Shown here: positions 12,236-23,940 of the stretch, piece after piece
How the letters are laid out: every line of letters begins with the position of its first letter
How positions within the stretch are numbered: the stretch's first letter is position 1
NCBI GenBank assembly: GCA_037349315.1
Contig: JBAIAC010000033.1
Location: 17,316,001-17,380,000 of the forward strand
DNA from: Chelydra serpentina
Lineage: Eukaryota > Chordata > Testudines > Chelydridae
Length of the DNA: 64,000 nt
Reading direction: 5' to 3'
Position numbers and translations under genes: made by a program
The notes under the pieces: generated by a model
Told to the model about the DNA's origin: nothing
Databases searched by the model: none
Seen by the model: only the letters and a program-made list of their open reading frames with translations

Positions 12236-12341
12236 TTAGAGAGACATGGTGGGGGAGGTAATATCTTTTATTGGACCAACTTCTGTTGGCAAGAGAGACA
12301 AGCTTTGGATAGAAATATTACCTCACCCACCTTGTCTCTAA
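12236..12341. mobile_element. short foldback MITE, TA target duplication
   Basis: Termini TTAGAGAGACATGGTGGG and CACCTTGTCTCTAA are flanked by TA (12234-12235 and 12342-12343). The left arm shares GAGGTAATATCTTTTATTGG with the 8952 element. The copy is shorter (106 bp), with the loop reduced. Confidence 0.82.
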
Positions 12342-12444
12342 TATCCAGGAAGCGACACAACTATAACACCACTGCATACTTTAATATTAGTAAATCAAAC
12401 AAAGTCAACAGTATCAGACTACAAAACCTCAATACTGTACTTAA

Positions 12445-12607
12445 CAATGTTCCCTCTAATTTTTGACAGGCCGTGTGCGTAAAAAATTTCTTCTGTGCAA
12501 ATTGTTGTGCTTCTGTGCAAATTTTTGTGCGCGTGGTGTTTTGCCGTGTGCACGGGGTTTAGGATCTGTGTGCGTGTGCCCAAGCGCACACCTTAGAGGG
12601 AACAGTG
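12445..12607. mobile_element. hAT-like MITE
   Basis: Inverted termini CAATGTTCCCTCTAA and TTAGAGGGAACAGTG. The interior has GTGTGCG and CTTCTGTGCAAAT repeats. Flanking 8-mers do not match cleanly, so the superfamily is inferred from the CA..TG ends and overall structure. Confidence 0.65.
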
Positions 12608-12609
12608 CT

Positions 12610-15160
12610 TGTAACTGTGACTTTCTAGGCGTTTCCTTTTTATGATCCTGACTTTGGAACAGCTGAAAGAGAGACTGCATCCAGAGACTCGATCCCCTGT
12701 TTACTCTAAGCTTGGACAGAACTTCAGGAGTTTAGTTAGTGCTGTGTAAATATCATGCCGGGTAGAAATGAGCAATGAAGGTCATATTTTCTGTACATCA
12801 CCATCTAGTCTCAGGGCTTTGATGTAAGGTGCTCTCACTAACTGGGAACAAGCAATAACCATTTCTGAGGTAGTGGCACAGTATTTGTTGCCTTTACCTG
12901 AGTCAGATTAATGAGGAGTTATTTTATCAGTAACATTTGACATTTATATTTCATCCCAAACACTCTCAGAAAGCTTCACGTACTACATACAGAGCTTTGC
13001 AGAGAGAAACATGCACATATAAATAATACTCTTCAATGCAATATTTTCAAAATCCAAACTGGCCCCAAAACAAACAGAGCAGCAGATTACATTTACTATT
13101 GATGTGGGTGTTAAAATAGAACTGGAATCTTGACTCCATAACCTTTAGTAAAAACTAAAGACCTCTCTATTCCAAACTGTTGCTGCAAAGGAAATTAAAG
13201 CTGCTGTGTTATAAAGGCACAAATGGCCTTGGAACACTATGTGGAAACTTCTGATTAATTACTGCACATGCTGGTTGGGTACAGATGGCTCCAGCTTAGC
13301 AGTGACATATGAACTTCGATACACTAAGAGAGGATTTCCAGACATGCTCAATAAGAACATTGATCCTTCAGATGAGTCCTGGGGCACTAGCCGTGCAGAG
13401 AAATTGTAGCTCAGAAACACCTTGAAAAATTAAATACAGATTCTAGTGAGGAAGCAGGTGGGATGAATCAGCTGCTCCCTAGGCACCCACTGGGGGGGCA
13501 GTATTTCAGTAAGCCTCAAAGTGCAAAGGGACAAAAGGAGGGAGAAGGACATTGAACTTCTAAACCGGTTCCACTCTCATCCTTTGAACTTTTGTTTGCA
13601 AGTTAGAATGTTGAACTGTCCCTCCCCTATATTAATGCTTCTCTGTGGAAAGAGTGTTACTAAATGGAGAATAGGAAGAAATGAAGAGTGCAAAGCACTT
13701 TAGAAGGGTAAGAAATAGCACCCAGAAACCCCCAGCGCTGGCAATGCCCCCTCCCCACTCTCCCATCTCCAATAACACCGTTAAGCACCTTGGATCCTAA
13801 TTCGCTACTGCCTTTCACCTAGTGCAAACATTTTCACCTGTGCACACTAGGGGTAAAACAATACCCGATCAAAAAGATTTCATACCCACTTTGCACAGAA
13901 GTAAAGGGCTACACTAGGTGTAAGGTGGTGGAGAGTCAGACCTGTTAGAACCAAAGGGAGAACATCACCCACTTGTAAACAGCTTCTGAGGCTAAAAGAG
14001 CACCAGGAATAGATAACCCTATATACACACTGAAATGCTTCCTTAGAATTACCTCTTCCCTCCCACTCAGAATAATGCCCCCCTTATAATAGTCATACAT
14101 CCCATGTGGCAAAAGCATCCCCCTCTAAAAAGAATCCCCTCCTGGTTCCAGGTACTGAGTCTTTTTTCACTTTCCACTGGAGGCTAACCTACAAGAGCAC
14201 TTACATAGCCTAGAACATGTCGCCACTGTTACTGATGAGAGCAAAGTCTCCTAGAGTGCATTAGCTTCATTTCAGGTGGGCAGGCAGCTGATGGAAAATT
14301 AGCAGGCTCAGAGCTCTGGGACATGAGTAGACTAACAAGTGGAAGAAAAAATGCACGACTTGAACATTAAGAAAATTGTTTGCTTTTGATCGTTTATTTT
14401 AAATGATACATTGGGGAAGCAAATTGGAGTCTAAGGGACTCGATGCTTCCTGTAAATGATGGCCCCGATTCTGTTCTCATGACACTTTTACACCCTGTAA
14501 CACCACTGGAGCTATCTGACTTACACTAGTGTAAATGAGACCAGAACCACAGCAAATGCCTGTTATGCAGGTGGATGAAGGAGAGGGGGAAAATGGAGAG
14601 AAAGAAGAATGAGAATAGAAGACCAGGGCAGGGGATGGCAAAGAAAGGTCAGGAGAAGGAAGGTGTCATGGCGGAGGTATTGGGGAGGGTAAGAATGGTC
14701 CAGTAGTTAGTGGGTGGGATTAGGAGCCTGAAATCCTGGGTTATATTTCTTCTGTCCACTGGCTCCATGTGTATCCTTGGGCTTCTCACCTGCAGGACCT
14801 TAAGGGCCAGTTTTGGGTGCTTCCAAAACAGGGGGCATTTTGAAAGTCAGCTGAAGGGCAGGCGTTGTTCTTTGAAAGTGAGATGTGATTGTTGGAGACC
14901 CTGCGTTAAAACCTAGAAGATGTGGGGAGGAGGTTAAAATCTAGTTAGAATTTTCAAAAGCCTTTCTGATGCCAAGATGGCGAAGAGGTAAAAGATCACC
15001 TTGACCTATAAACAGGTTATGTAAAGCTGTCAATAAAAATAAGCACAAAACGAAGTCACAGGAATTACATGCATTGAGTTTACTTAAGCTGAACTGTGGT
15101 GATGGAATGACCTTCAAGAAGCCTGATGTGGTTACCAGTTGTCTGAACAATATATCAGAA
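12610..15160. other. noncoding stretch, no gene recognised
   Basis: No exon or RNA gene recognised. It contains relics of the TGTAAAT/CACTAGTGTAAATGAG family near 13850 and 14460-14545. Confidence 0.5.
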
Positions 15161-15178
15161 ATTCCTTAAAATGTCAAG

Positions 15179-15358
15179 TATGAGAAGGGTAGCCGTGTCA
15201 GTCTGGATCTGCAAGAGCGACAGAGTCCTGTAGCACCTTATAGACTAACAGACGTATTGGAGCATACATATGCATCTGACGAAGTGGGTCTTCGCCCACA
15301 AAATCTTATGCTCCAATATATCTGTTAGTCTATAAGGTGCTACAGGACTCTTTGTCAC
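15179..15358. mobile_element. foldback retro-insertion, 16-bp target duplication
   Basis: The element begins TATGAGAAGGGTAGCCGTGT. A forward copy runs through GTCCTGTAGCACC..TATAGACTAACAG to GGAGCATA, then the same segment is repeated inverted (15307-15350). Left arm 15223-15266 and right arm differ at 2 of 44 positions. Flanking duplication TCCTTAAAATGTCAAG is exact (15163-15178 and 15359-15374). A 16-bp duplication is typical of LINE-mediated insertion rather than of cut-and-paste transposons. Confidence 0.85.
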
Positions 15359-15613
15359 TCCTTAAAATGTCAAGATACTCTTGAGTTTGGAGCATGAGAA
15401 ATAATCTGGATGAGAGATGAGACAGTGATAGTTGATCGGTTGGAGGAGACCAAAGCATGGTAGCCAAATAGGGTCCCAGCCTGGGAAAGTAGTCAGAGTC
15501 TGGGGGACGAAGTTCATCTATTTGTGACGTGCAGCACATGAATGAGGTTGCACCAATCAGAAGCTTTTTATTCTATTATATCCTTTCTCTTCAACTCTTG
15601 CAAAGTGCATAAC

Positions 15614-16348
15614 TAGGGCCCTACCAAATTCATGGCCATTAAAAATGCGTCATGGACTATGAAATCTGGTCTCCCCCCATGAAATCTGGTCTTTTGTGTG
15701 CTTTTACCCAATACTATGCAGATTTCACGGGGGAGACCAGTGTTTCTCCAACTGGGGGTCCTGACCCAAAAAGTGGGTTGCAAGATTATTTTAGGAGGGT
15801 CATGGTATTGCCACCCTTACTTCCACATTGCGTTCAGAGCTGGAGAGCGCAGCTGTTGGCCGGGCACCCAGTTCTGAAAGAAGCACACTACCAACAGCAG
15901 CACAGAAGTAAGGGTGGCAAGACCACACCATGCCATTCCACCCTTACTTCTGCACTGCTGCCTTCAGAGGTGGGTGGCCAGAGAGTGTCAGCTGCTGACC
16001 AAGGGCCCAGCTCTGAAGTAAGGGTGGCAATACCATACCGTGGCATCCTTACTTCTGCACTACCGCTGGCGGCGGCTCTGCCTTCAGAGGTGGGCTCCCG
16101 GCCAGCAACCGCCACCTTCTGGCTGTCCAGCTCTGAAGGCATCGCCACCGCCAGCAGCAGTGCAGAAGTAAGGGTAACAGTACAGTACAATAACCGTGCG
16201 ACAATTCCTTTTTGGGTCAGGACCCCTAAAATTACAACACTGTGAAATTTCAGATTTTAATATCTGAAATCATGAAATAATTTATGATTTTAAATATCCT
16301 ACGCCCGTGAAATTGACCAAAATGGGCCATGAATTTGGTAGGGCCCTA
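15614..16348. mobile_element. composite hAT-type element
   Basis: Outer inverted ends TAGGGCCCTACCAAATTCAT and, inverted, TAGGGCCCTACCAAATTCAT. Inside, 15738-16242 looks like a second unit: it starts CAGTGTTTCTCCAACTG and ends ACAACACTG, with internal GGTCCTGACCCAAAAAG mirrored as TTTTTGGGTCAGGACCCC. That inner unit contains several copies of AAGTAAGGGTGGCAA..CC in both orientations. No exact 8-bp duplication surrounds the inner unit, so it may be part of the family consensus and not a separate insertion. ORFs of about 100-197 codons here are compositional. Confidence 0.75.
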
Positions 16349-16349
16349 T

Positions 16350-16920
16350 ACATAGCAAATAACTGTTGTGTGAGAATGACTGAACCACTCTTCTGGGGGT
16401 CAGATCAGAAAGATTTGCACTTCCTTGTGCTGCTCCTTTTTTCAGCACCCAGCAGCAGCTTTTCACTATGTGACATTCCTCATTTGATGATGCTATACAA
16501 TTTCTCACTAGGTTTAGCATCTTCCTTTAAAGCCACTACATAACCACCACTAGGGAAGGTAAAGTATCCACTAAAATCTGATTCCTTCTGAAGCAGCTAT
16601 TCAGGACCAGACAGGCCGATACTTTTCTCCATGCTCTGTTTTTTGCTTTGGGTCGCAAAACCAGACAGGCAGTTAATTACTGCCTATCATACTCCAGTGA
16701 GTAGTTCAACTGAAGTCAATTGACTACATGGCTGATGAGTATATTACAGTGCCACTGAACTTAGTACATCATGGGAGTAAGTTGACGTCAATGCAACTAC
16801 TCACATTAGCAGTTTTGGGCCATCTCCATGGTGCCAAAGGCGTGTGCTGTCTGTGGGTCAGCAGCCATGGAATTTACTGTATCATAGCATTAGATTATGC
16901 TAGAGTATAGCATTATAAAT
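16350..16920. other. noncoding stretch
   Basis: No exon, RNA gene or clear repeat recognised. Confidence 0.4.
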
Positions 16921-17125
16921 GGAAGGAAGGATTTCCTAGTAGTTAGAGCATTAAGCTGAGACTTGGGAGTTCAATTCCCAGCTCCTCTGCATAGAATGTG
17001 ACCTTGGGCGAATCACTTAGTCTCTCAGTTCTCCATTTGTAAAATGGGGATAACAGCACTGCCTCATCTCACAGTGGTGTTTTTAATAAGATGTTAAAGA
17101 TTGTGAGGCATAATAGGGACCATGT
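16921..17125 (+). mobile_element. CORE-SINE / MIR
   Basis: The tRNA-like head has TAGTAGTTAGAGCATTAAGC and a B-box-like GAGTTCAATTCCCAG. The MIR core follows (TGACCTTGGGCGAATCACTT, then TCCATTTGTAAAATGGGGAT). The 3' part (GATTGTGAGGCATAA) is degraded. The order of blocks matches + orientation. Confidence 0.85.
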
Positions 17126-17129
17126 AAGT

Positions 17130-18330
17130 ACCTTTGTCTGGTAGCATAAATGTTAAGATTATTTGGAAAGTTAAAACTAATATGACTTGCTCATAAGTGT
17201 CACATACGGGACTCTGCTTTTAATAATTTGTATTTAAATATTATCCCTATGTAGTGGAAACAACCAACCAAAACAAAACAGGAAGAAAGACCAGGATGGT
17301 CTATTTCTGGGGTGTGTGGGGGTGGTGGGGAGGTTCCACCTAATTAGGCATGTTTCCTTTTAGCCCACTGGCTCTTGGCAGAACTGACTAGAGCCTCTCT
17401 AGTAAATAAGGTGCATAACAGCACTTCAAAAACACCCACTCAGAAAAATTAATACATGAAATGTCATTATATTATATTCTCCATGGGAAAAATAAAACAT
17501 TTCTCGTAGTGAATCATCTGCCCGCCACATTGTCAGCTGAGATATTTTGTCATCAAAAAGGTTATGCTGAAAACAACCCTCTTTAGGTCCAGTAGAGAAC
17601 AAATGGGGTGAAGAGGGAAATCTATTTGCATATTTCTTTTCTTCTAGCTATTTTACATGGGCTTTTCCCCATGACACAGCTGCCTCTGTTATGTTTACTG
17701 CTCATTTACATTTTAATGAAGGTCCTGTTGAATATCCAATTAAAGCCAAATTTGTTACATTTATTAATCTTTCTAAATGAAAACTGCACTGAGGTCCGAG
17801 AAGGTTATTTTCACTGAAAACATATCTCTGTGCATGCTTAAATTTTATGTGGGACATAAAGGCATTATGCTCATCCAGAGTGCATCTAATTCAAAGGATT
17901 AGTAACTATGGTGCAGTGGGCTGATGTTAAAGCTATTGCAGGTGATAGGCTTAACTGGGAGGCAGGCACACCTGAGCACAGTACATTGGGAAATGCAGTT
18001 GGGGGGAGGATGAAGCAGTGTGAAAACAAAGATCTGTAATCTAAATTACAGACACATTTAAACTTTCCCCTACTGCACGGTAACCACCAATGTTCTAGAT
18101 TTCCAGCGCACTCTCAGCATGAGTTCTCACAGATCAGTCCTTCTTTAGAAATAGAGTCTGTAAAATGGTATCATGGGGTTCCATATTATTATTAGAAATG
18201 GTCAAATCTGGGAAAAATTCCCAGGAAAATGTTCAAAAAAGTTTTGCTTCAAAATTTTCAACCTACTCCATTTATTGAGCCTCTGTCTCACTACCCTGCA
18301 TCTGGGTAGTCATTTTCCACTATCCAAAGT
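17130..18330. other. noncoding stretch
   Basis: AT-rich; nothing recognised. Confidence 0.4.
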
Positions 18331-18340
18331 GGGTGTAAAA

Positions 18341-18722
18341 CAGGGGTGGGCAAACGTTTTGGCCCGAGGGCCACATCTGCGTATGGAAATTGTATGGCAG
18401 GCCATTAATGCTCACGAAATTGGGGGTTGGGGTGCGGGAGGGGGTGAGGGCTTTGGGGTGGGGCCAGAAATGAGGTTCCCGGCCAATGGTTGCTGCGGGG
18501 GCATCGCTTAGGGTGGAGGGAGCGTGCGGAGCCCCCCTGGCTGCCTGTACACGTAGGAGCCGGAGGGGGGACATGCCGCTGCTTCCAGGAGCCACGCGGA
18601 GCCACAGCACGTGCGGAGGGGGGGCAAGCCCCGGACTCCGCTCCCTGGTGGGAGCTCGAGGGCAGGATTAAAATGTTTGAAGGGCCAGATGTGGCCCCTG
18701 GGCCACAGTTTGCCCACCCCTG
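18341..18722. mobile_element. hAT-type MITE, intact ends and TSD
   Basis: Inverted ends CAGGGGTGGGCAAACG (left) and TTTGCCCACCCCTG (right), extended by TTTTGGCC..GGGCCACAT against GATGTGGCCCCTGGGCCACA. Exact 8-bp duplication GTGTAAAA at 18333-18340 and 18723-18730. The 382-bp length and GC-rich interior preclude a transposase gene. The same family recurs at 60548 with a different interior. Confidence 0.94.
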
Positions 18723-18734
18723 GTGTAAAACCCT

Positions 18735-20170
18735 ACCGTCTAGATGCAGGAGCATGTTATGCAAACTTGGCACAGGTGTAGATTATGACAAAAGGTGTGA
18801 GGTCATGAAGAAACAGGCACATCGGGTGGAATGGGAGTTAGGAGTCTAAATACCTTTGTGAATCCCACCCCCCATCTCTCAGTTACTCCAGTTTAAATTG
18901 GCTCCGTGTGCAAAGAAAATCATGCTATTTTCTAACGGCAAATCTGCAAACTCAGCTTGGGATCTGAATGGCAAAATGTGTTATTAATTTACTCCCCATC
19001 ACCAGTAACTCTGAGTCAGCCACAGAATGTTGTACTAGAGGTGTATTTAAGAATTAGTTGAAGTGTGCCCCTGATACATGCCATGTGATGATACATTTCC
19101 AGTGATGATGCATGAATCCAGGAAAGAGCCCAGCGGACTATTTTAGTTGTAAACTGAGCACATTTAGTCTGCAATTCACTGAGAAATAATACACATAGAA
19201 TCCCAGAGTGCCATTTTAACAATCTCTTCTCAGAGTAAAGCAGCACTTATGTGGTTTATGGGGCTAATGAACATATGCTGCCTCCAAACACTTCCTACTT
19301 CTGCTCTGTTGCCTTCTTCATTTGAGGACTCATTAACCAGAAAAAGCTGTAAAGTGTCTAATATCCTAGGAGTCTCTGACTCAGATGAAAGGTTGGCAAG
19401 CAACGAAATGGCAAAAAAACACAAAAAATACTGAGTGTACAGACCTGGAACCACAATTCTGAAAAAAACACATGGATGTCCTAGTGATTCCTACCCAGCT
19501 GCAGTGCCAGGGGCCATACCATCACCTACCAAGCTATGCCAGTAATGGTGCCCCGAGTACAGCCCGCAGGCCCAGTGTGACCTATGAAATTTTACAGGGT
19601 GATCTGTGCATGGCCTCCTCTGTATTGCAGAGGTGCAGACTTACAAGGATTCCATCTTGCTTGGAGCCACATGGTTGTGTTGATTAAGAGGCGGCATTGC
19701 AAATGTAGGCTAAATGAGCTGCACATTGTATTTAAAACAAGGGCAAATGTAATCTAGTCTATTTTTAAGCAAATGTAAACTGAGGTCCCACGCTCCTGGC
19801 TAGCTGCCAGTGGGCCCCTTATTTGGGCAAAGTTTGACTACCACACTAACACACTTGATTCTATTATTTTTTGTGTCCTCTTGGACCAGATCCTGGGACC
19901 AAACTCCCGTTGACTTCAATGGGAGCACCATTAAACCCTGTGCAGGTTCTTCCATGCAGGGCCTGGAGTGTAAATGAGATGTAAAGATGATCTCTTGCTT
20001 GAGGGATCATCTTGAGATGGAAGGATGATCTCTTGCAGTCCTCGAAGGACTGCTTTAAAATTCTCTATCAATTTTACAGACACTCTTAATATTTTTGTAC
20101 CCACCTAGGTGCTGCCCCCTACTGCAAACATTTAGTGTTCACATAGTCATTTGTGTGCTCTCCAAGCATG
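18735..20170. other. noncoding stretch
   Basis: No coding exon recognised. An old sauropsid repeat phrase (TTGACTTCAATGGGAGCACC) lies near 19910. Confidence 0.45.
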
Positions 20171-20175
20171 ACAGG

Positions 20176-20345
20176 GAAGAGAGGTTTCAGTGTAGTAGCC
20201 GTGTTAGTCTGTGTCAGCAAAATGAAAATAAGAAAGAAAAACTTGTAGCACCTTAGAGACTAACAAATTTATTTCAGCATAAGCTTTCGTGGGTTAATAC
20301 CCACTTCATCGGATGCATGGAATGAAATTATATTTCAAGAGAGGG
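20176..20345 (+). mobile_element. single-copy (non-foldback) member of the GTAGCCGTGTTAGTCTG repeat family
   Basis: GTAGCCGTGTTAGTCTGTGT near 20197 is followed by CTTGTAGCACCTTAGAGACTAACAAATTT, a GCATAAGCTTTCGTGGGTTA block, then CCCACTTCATCGGATGCATG. The inverted second copy seen at 15179 and 59964 is missing, so this is the simple head-to-tail form. No unambiguous target duplication. Confidence 0.75.
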
Positions 20346-20429
20346 ACATCCTCCTGAGAAACAGTCTCCAGCAGAGGATGAAGAGTGGGTATGGATTTAA
20401 TTAGGGTCCTAGTGCTATCTTCAGCCTAA

Positions 20430-21160
20430 TCACTTCACTTGTGCAGTTTATTTTGGTTTGAGAATTAACCTAAAGAAAACTGCAGTGCTATACCAACCTG
20501 TGCTGGGGGACGGGCATGTCCACCCATTTAGTAAGATCAACATTACTCCTCTCAGTTTCCTGGAGACGTTTTGCTACCTAAAGAGTATGCTGTAACAGCA
20601 TGCCAAAACGCATCACATAGCCACGGCCAGCGCTGCATGTGGAATACTGTCATACTGCCTGTGGAACGATAGGGCATCAAAATAAGCACTGAGCTAAATG
20701 ACTATTGAGCGCGTGTGCTCACAACACTTCCATATGGTTGTGCGACATGAACAGCTTTTCACCACCACATCAGGAAATGTGGTCAGCTCCATATGTGCTG
20801 TTTTCAGTCTATTTACAGAGTCAAATGGTGGGACAAGATTCCCAATATTGAAATCCTCAGTCATTGTCGGATGTTTGGCTTTGAAAGCATGCTCATAAAA
20901 GCCCAGCTGTGTTGTATGGCCAGCTAAAGAATACCCAAGGCCATATTTTATGGTCAGATACAGCAGGGCACCTGTTCTCAAGGGTGGCCAGCAAAAGCGA
21001 GATAAAGACACACTGAAGTCAAACTTGAATGTCATGTCAGACTGACCCCAGCAACTGGGAGGAAACAGTCCATGGCAGAGCAAGGCGGAGACAGATCTGT
21101 CGTGTCACGGTTAACGGCTTTGAAGCAAGGCACATTAACACCTTATATGAAAAATGTGAA
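20430..21160 (+). pseudogene. decayed LINE reverse transcriptase remnant
   Basis: Translated with frame changes, the block at 20455-20600 reads like the late reverse-transcriptase region of a non-LTR element (RINLKKTAVLYQP... and a LETFCYLKSM-like motif). A block at 21005-21110 resembles the C-terminal part that precedes the Trp-Arg region (DPSNWEETVHGRA-like). The middle segment is not recognisable. It has many stops and frameshifts and is much older than the copy at 25484. Assignment is by motif reading only. Confidence 0.45.
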
Positions 21161-21164
21161 CAGT

Positions 21165-23140
21165 GCAAAGCAAGGATACAACTGCCTGCAATGGTCATGA
21201 ACAACCTTATCTTTCTTACAATAGGGTGCCTTAGAAGGAGATTTGGCACAAATGGCAGTTAGGGTAGGCACCTACATTTCATTGACTTTCAGTAGGTGTT
21301 AGATGCTTAACAGTCATTTTACCTTTGAAAATCTCTCCCTCACACATTAGAACAGATTCTGGCCTCAGTTACTCCCCCATAAATCTGAGGAATTCCACTC
21401 AAATCAACACACTTGTGTAGCTGAGATCAGAATCTGGCTCCTAGAATTTAACATGGAGGCAATTAGTGAGAACACCTCATTTTACTTTATTTTTATAGAA
21501 ATCCTTGAGGAGATGACTTTGCAGAAGGCTACTTCCTTCCTCCCCCATTTCACATTCCACCCATCTATATATCCACACTTACATATTCTATTCACAGATG
21601 GTGCCTATATATAAGTAACTCTGCCTTGAACTATTTGTGAAAGCTTTTTGGAGCTGGGACCACACCACACCCTCTTCTCTCTATGAGAAGCACCTAGCAC
21701 ATTCTGGGTGCTACGATAAACAAAAGAGAAAGAACTATTACATTGCAGTTACCCGGTGTCATATAGAGCAATTGGTATGATTTGTGTTACCCTTGTGCTT
21801 ACACAAGAGTCCAGCTTGTAAAACCTTACTCACATGAGTAGTCCTACTGATGAATAAGGGCTACTTGCATGAGGAAAGGCTGCAGTATTTGGCCCCATAA
21901 CAACATTCCTTATAGAATATCCTCACAGCTGGGAAAATATGATGCTTTGAATTAAAATCTGAGTTTAGTTAAGCTCTCAGATATTTCTAATGCCTCTCTG
22001 ACCTGAGTACCAATGTAGAATACAACCACCATAAAATCATGCAGAAGAAGTGGAAAAAGAGATTCCCCACTCTTCAATTCCCTCTTTTGAGACTCAACAC
22101 TTAGGAACCCTCAGACAATGGGTGTCAAATACAGCCCACATGACATACTCGGAGTCTCCAGAAACTAAACTTTCATTTTTAAGAACGCCAGTTTCTAGCT
22201 CTCACGGTTGTAGAGAAAACCTTCCAAATGTGACACAAGTGTAACCGATGCAGTGATCACTGCCTGAGCCCGAAGTCAGCTCAGACAATGACTCAGAGGA
22301 GCGAACTTCTCCATCCCATACAAATCTGGTTAGAGAGTCAACTCTAGAGCCCAATGATGAAATATTAACTATGTGATCACTCATTATTGCAGCATTCTAT
22401 ACTATGGTCTCCATAGTTTACAGTACATTGAATGTGGTATCATCACTGCTAATAATACATACACTTTTAATTTTTATTTTTTTCTTAAAAATACAACCTC
22501 ATGATCAAAGCACTCTAGCATCTTTTATGCTGTGTTTTTAGTGTAGATAAGGATACTTATTACAGCAAAAAATGGTTTAGCAAACAGCTCTAGTTCAAAT
22601 ATTGGTTTCTGTAATCCTCTGTTTTCCTGTGCATTCACCTTCTACTGCAGAGGAGGTGAGAGCTAGTCAGATCAAACATCATTGCCACATCTTAGATACA
22701 AAGGTCCCTAAGGAGATAACATGAATGGAAATTTTCTATTGTGCATTTCTGAAAATACCCACTAAGAGAGAACATTCACATGGTTGTGATAGATGATTTT
22801 AAAAGAATATTGCATATGCCTAACCTATAAATAAAGACAACTGAATGATTTTAAGACAACTGAACGATATTTGCTTTACCTGTCAAACACCTTTTAACAT
22901 TGATTCATATGGTATATTCAGCTCACCATATCAGCAATATTAAATAACTTTTCCATTTTGGCTGACTCTTGCTGAAAGCTTCATTAGCTGAAGTAATTGG
23001 TCTAGAGTAATTCCATCTCCAGGCAAGTATCCAGCAATTTGTAATATCCATTGATCAGCCCAAGAGGTAAAAGTTGCGATTAGAGATGTGGTGCTGCATA
23101 CACAGTAGGCATTTTTAGTAAATGTCAGGGGGCAGTTCTT
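21165..23140. other. noncoding stretch
   Basis: No host exon recognised. CORE-SINE/L2-like crumbs occur near 21650-21720 (GCACCTAGCACATTCTGGGT). A short tandem duplication GACAACTGAA(T/C)GAT occurs near 22845-22870. Confidence 0.45.
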
Positions 23141-23144
23141 CAGT

Positions 23145-23681
23145 TCATTTGCTAGAATGAATTAGGAAGCGGCCACATAGAAGCGAAGAAGACATGCTGC
23201 ATGAAGTAATGCAGCAGTTCCTTAACGAGAATCTGAAAGCGCAGGAGTGGAGGGAGAGTGAAAGGAGGATCCGCCAGCAGAATGTGGAGCGCTGGCACAA
23301 AAGCGCGATGCTCCGGCAGCAAAGCACGGATCGGGTGATAAGCATCATGGAGCGCCAAGCGGACTTGATCCAGGCGCTCGTAGCCATGCAGGCGGAGCAC
23401 TACCGTGCTCACCCCCGCCCCTGCAGCCCTTGTCCCAAAACTCTTTCCCTTGTGCCCCCATGTCACCTCCAATCCACTTTTCTCAACATCCTGGTTCTTA
23501 TTGCCACCAGCTGCCTCCAACACCTGTAGCTTCAGCACCCAGCCCTGAAAACTACGACCCTTCCCCTCTGTACTCAACCCCCATCACCGTGCATTATAGC
23601 CATCCCGAAGTGCAGCACTCATTGCACAGCACTCCAGACAGGAAGGCTGACTATGATAACGGGACATACGCAAATCTATGA
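23145..23681 (+). pseudogene. Harbinger Myb/SANT-like accessory protein, 5'-truncated and frameshifted
   Basis: In Harbinger elements this protein binds DNA and helps nuclear import of the transposase. Here only the C-terminal half survives. There is a charged helical segment starting MLHEVMQQFLNENLKAQEW, with a later run of RQQSTDRVISIMERQADLI, then a Pro/Ser/His-rich tail. A single frameshift near 23425 moves the reading frame: the upstream frame runs out at 23529 in unrelated sequence, while the tail continues in another frame as QNSFPCAPMSPP...DYDNGTYANL and stops at 23679-23681. The SANT domain itself is missing. AATAAA signals follow within 100 bp. Identification is by recognition of the family's C-terminal organisation and by the adjacent transposase. 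Confidence 0.75.
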
Positions 23682-23940
23682 TTGTACCGTTCCCCACCCC
23701 CTTGCCCTTTCTGTTTCCCAAGCAGTTGTGTTTCTTTTCAATAAATGAATTTTCTTTTCAATAAATGGATTTTTTGGCTTTGAAAACATTCTTTATTATT
23801 GCATAAAGTAAAAGATACCTTAGCCCAGGAAAACAACAGGCACTGCAAGTCAGCGTAGCAAACACAGATTCCTACTAACATTGAAACCACTGCACTTCAC
23901 TCCTGTGCAGGGCACCAACCATTACTGGTGGCTTTCAGCC

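Noticed and set aside
15652..16245. 197-codon + ORF
   Set aside because: Lies wholly inside the composite hAT element and repeats its noncoding modules.
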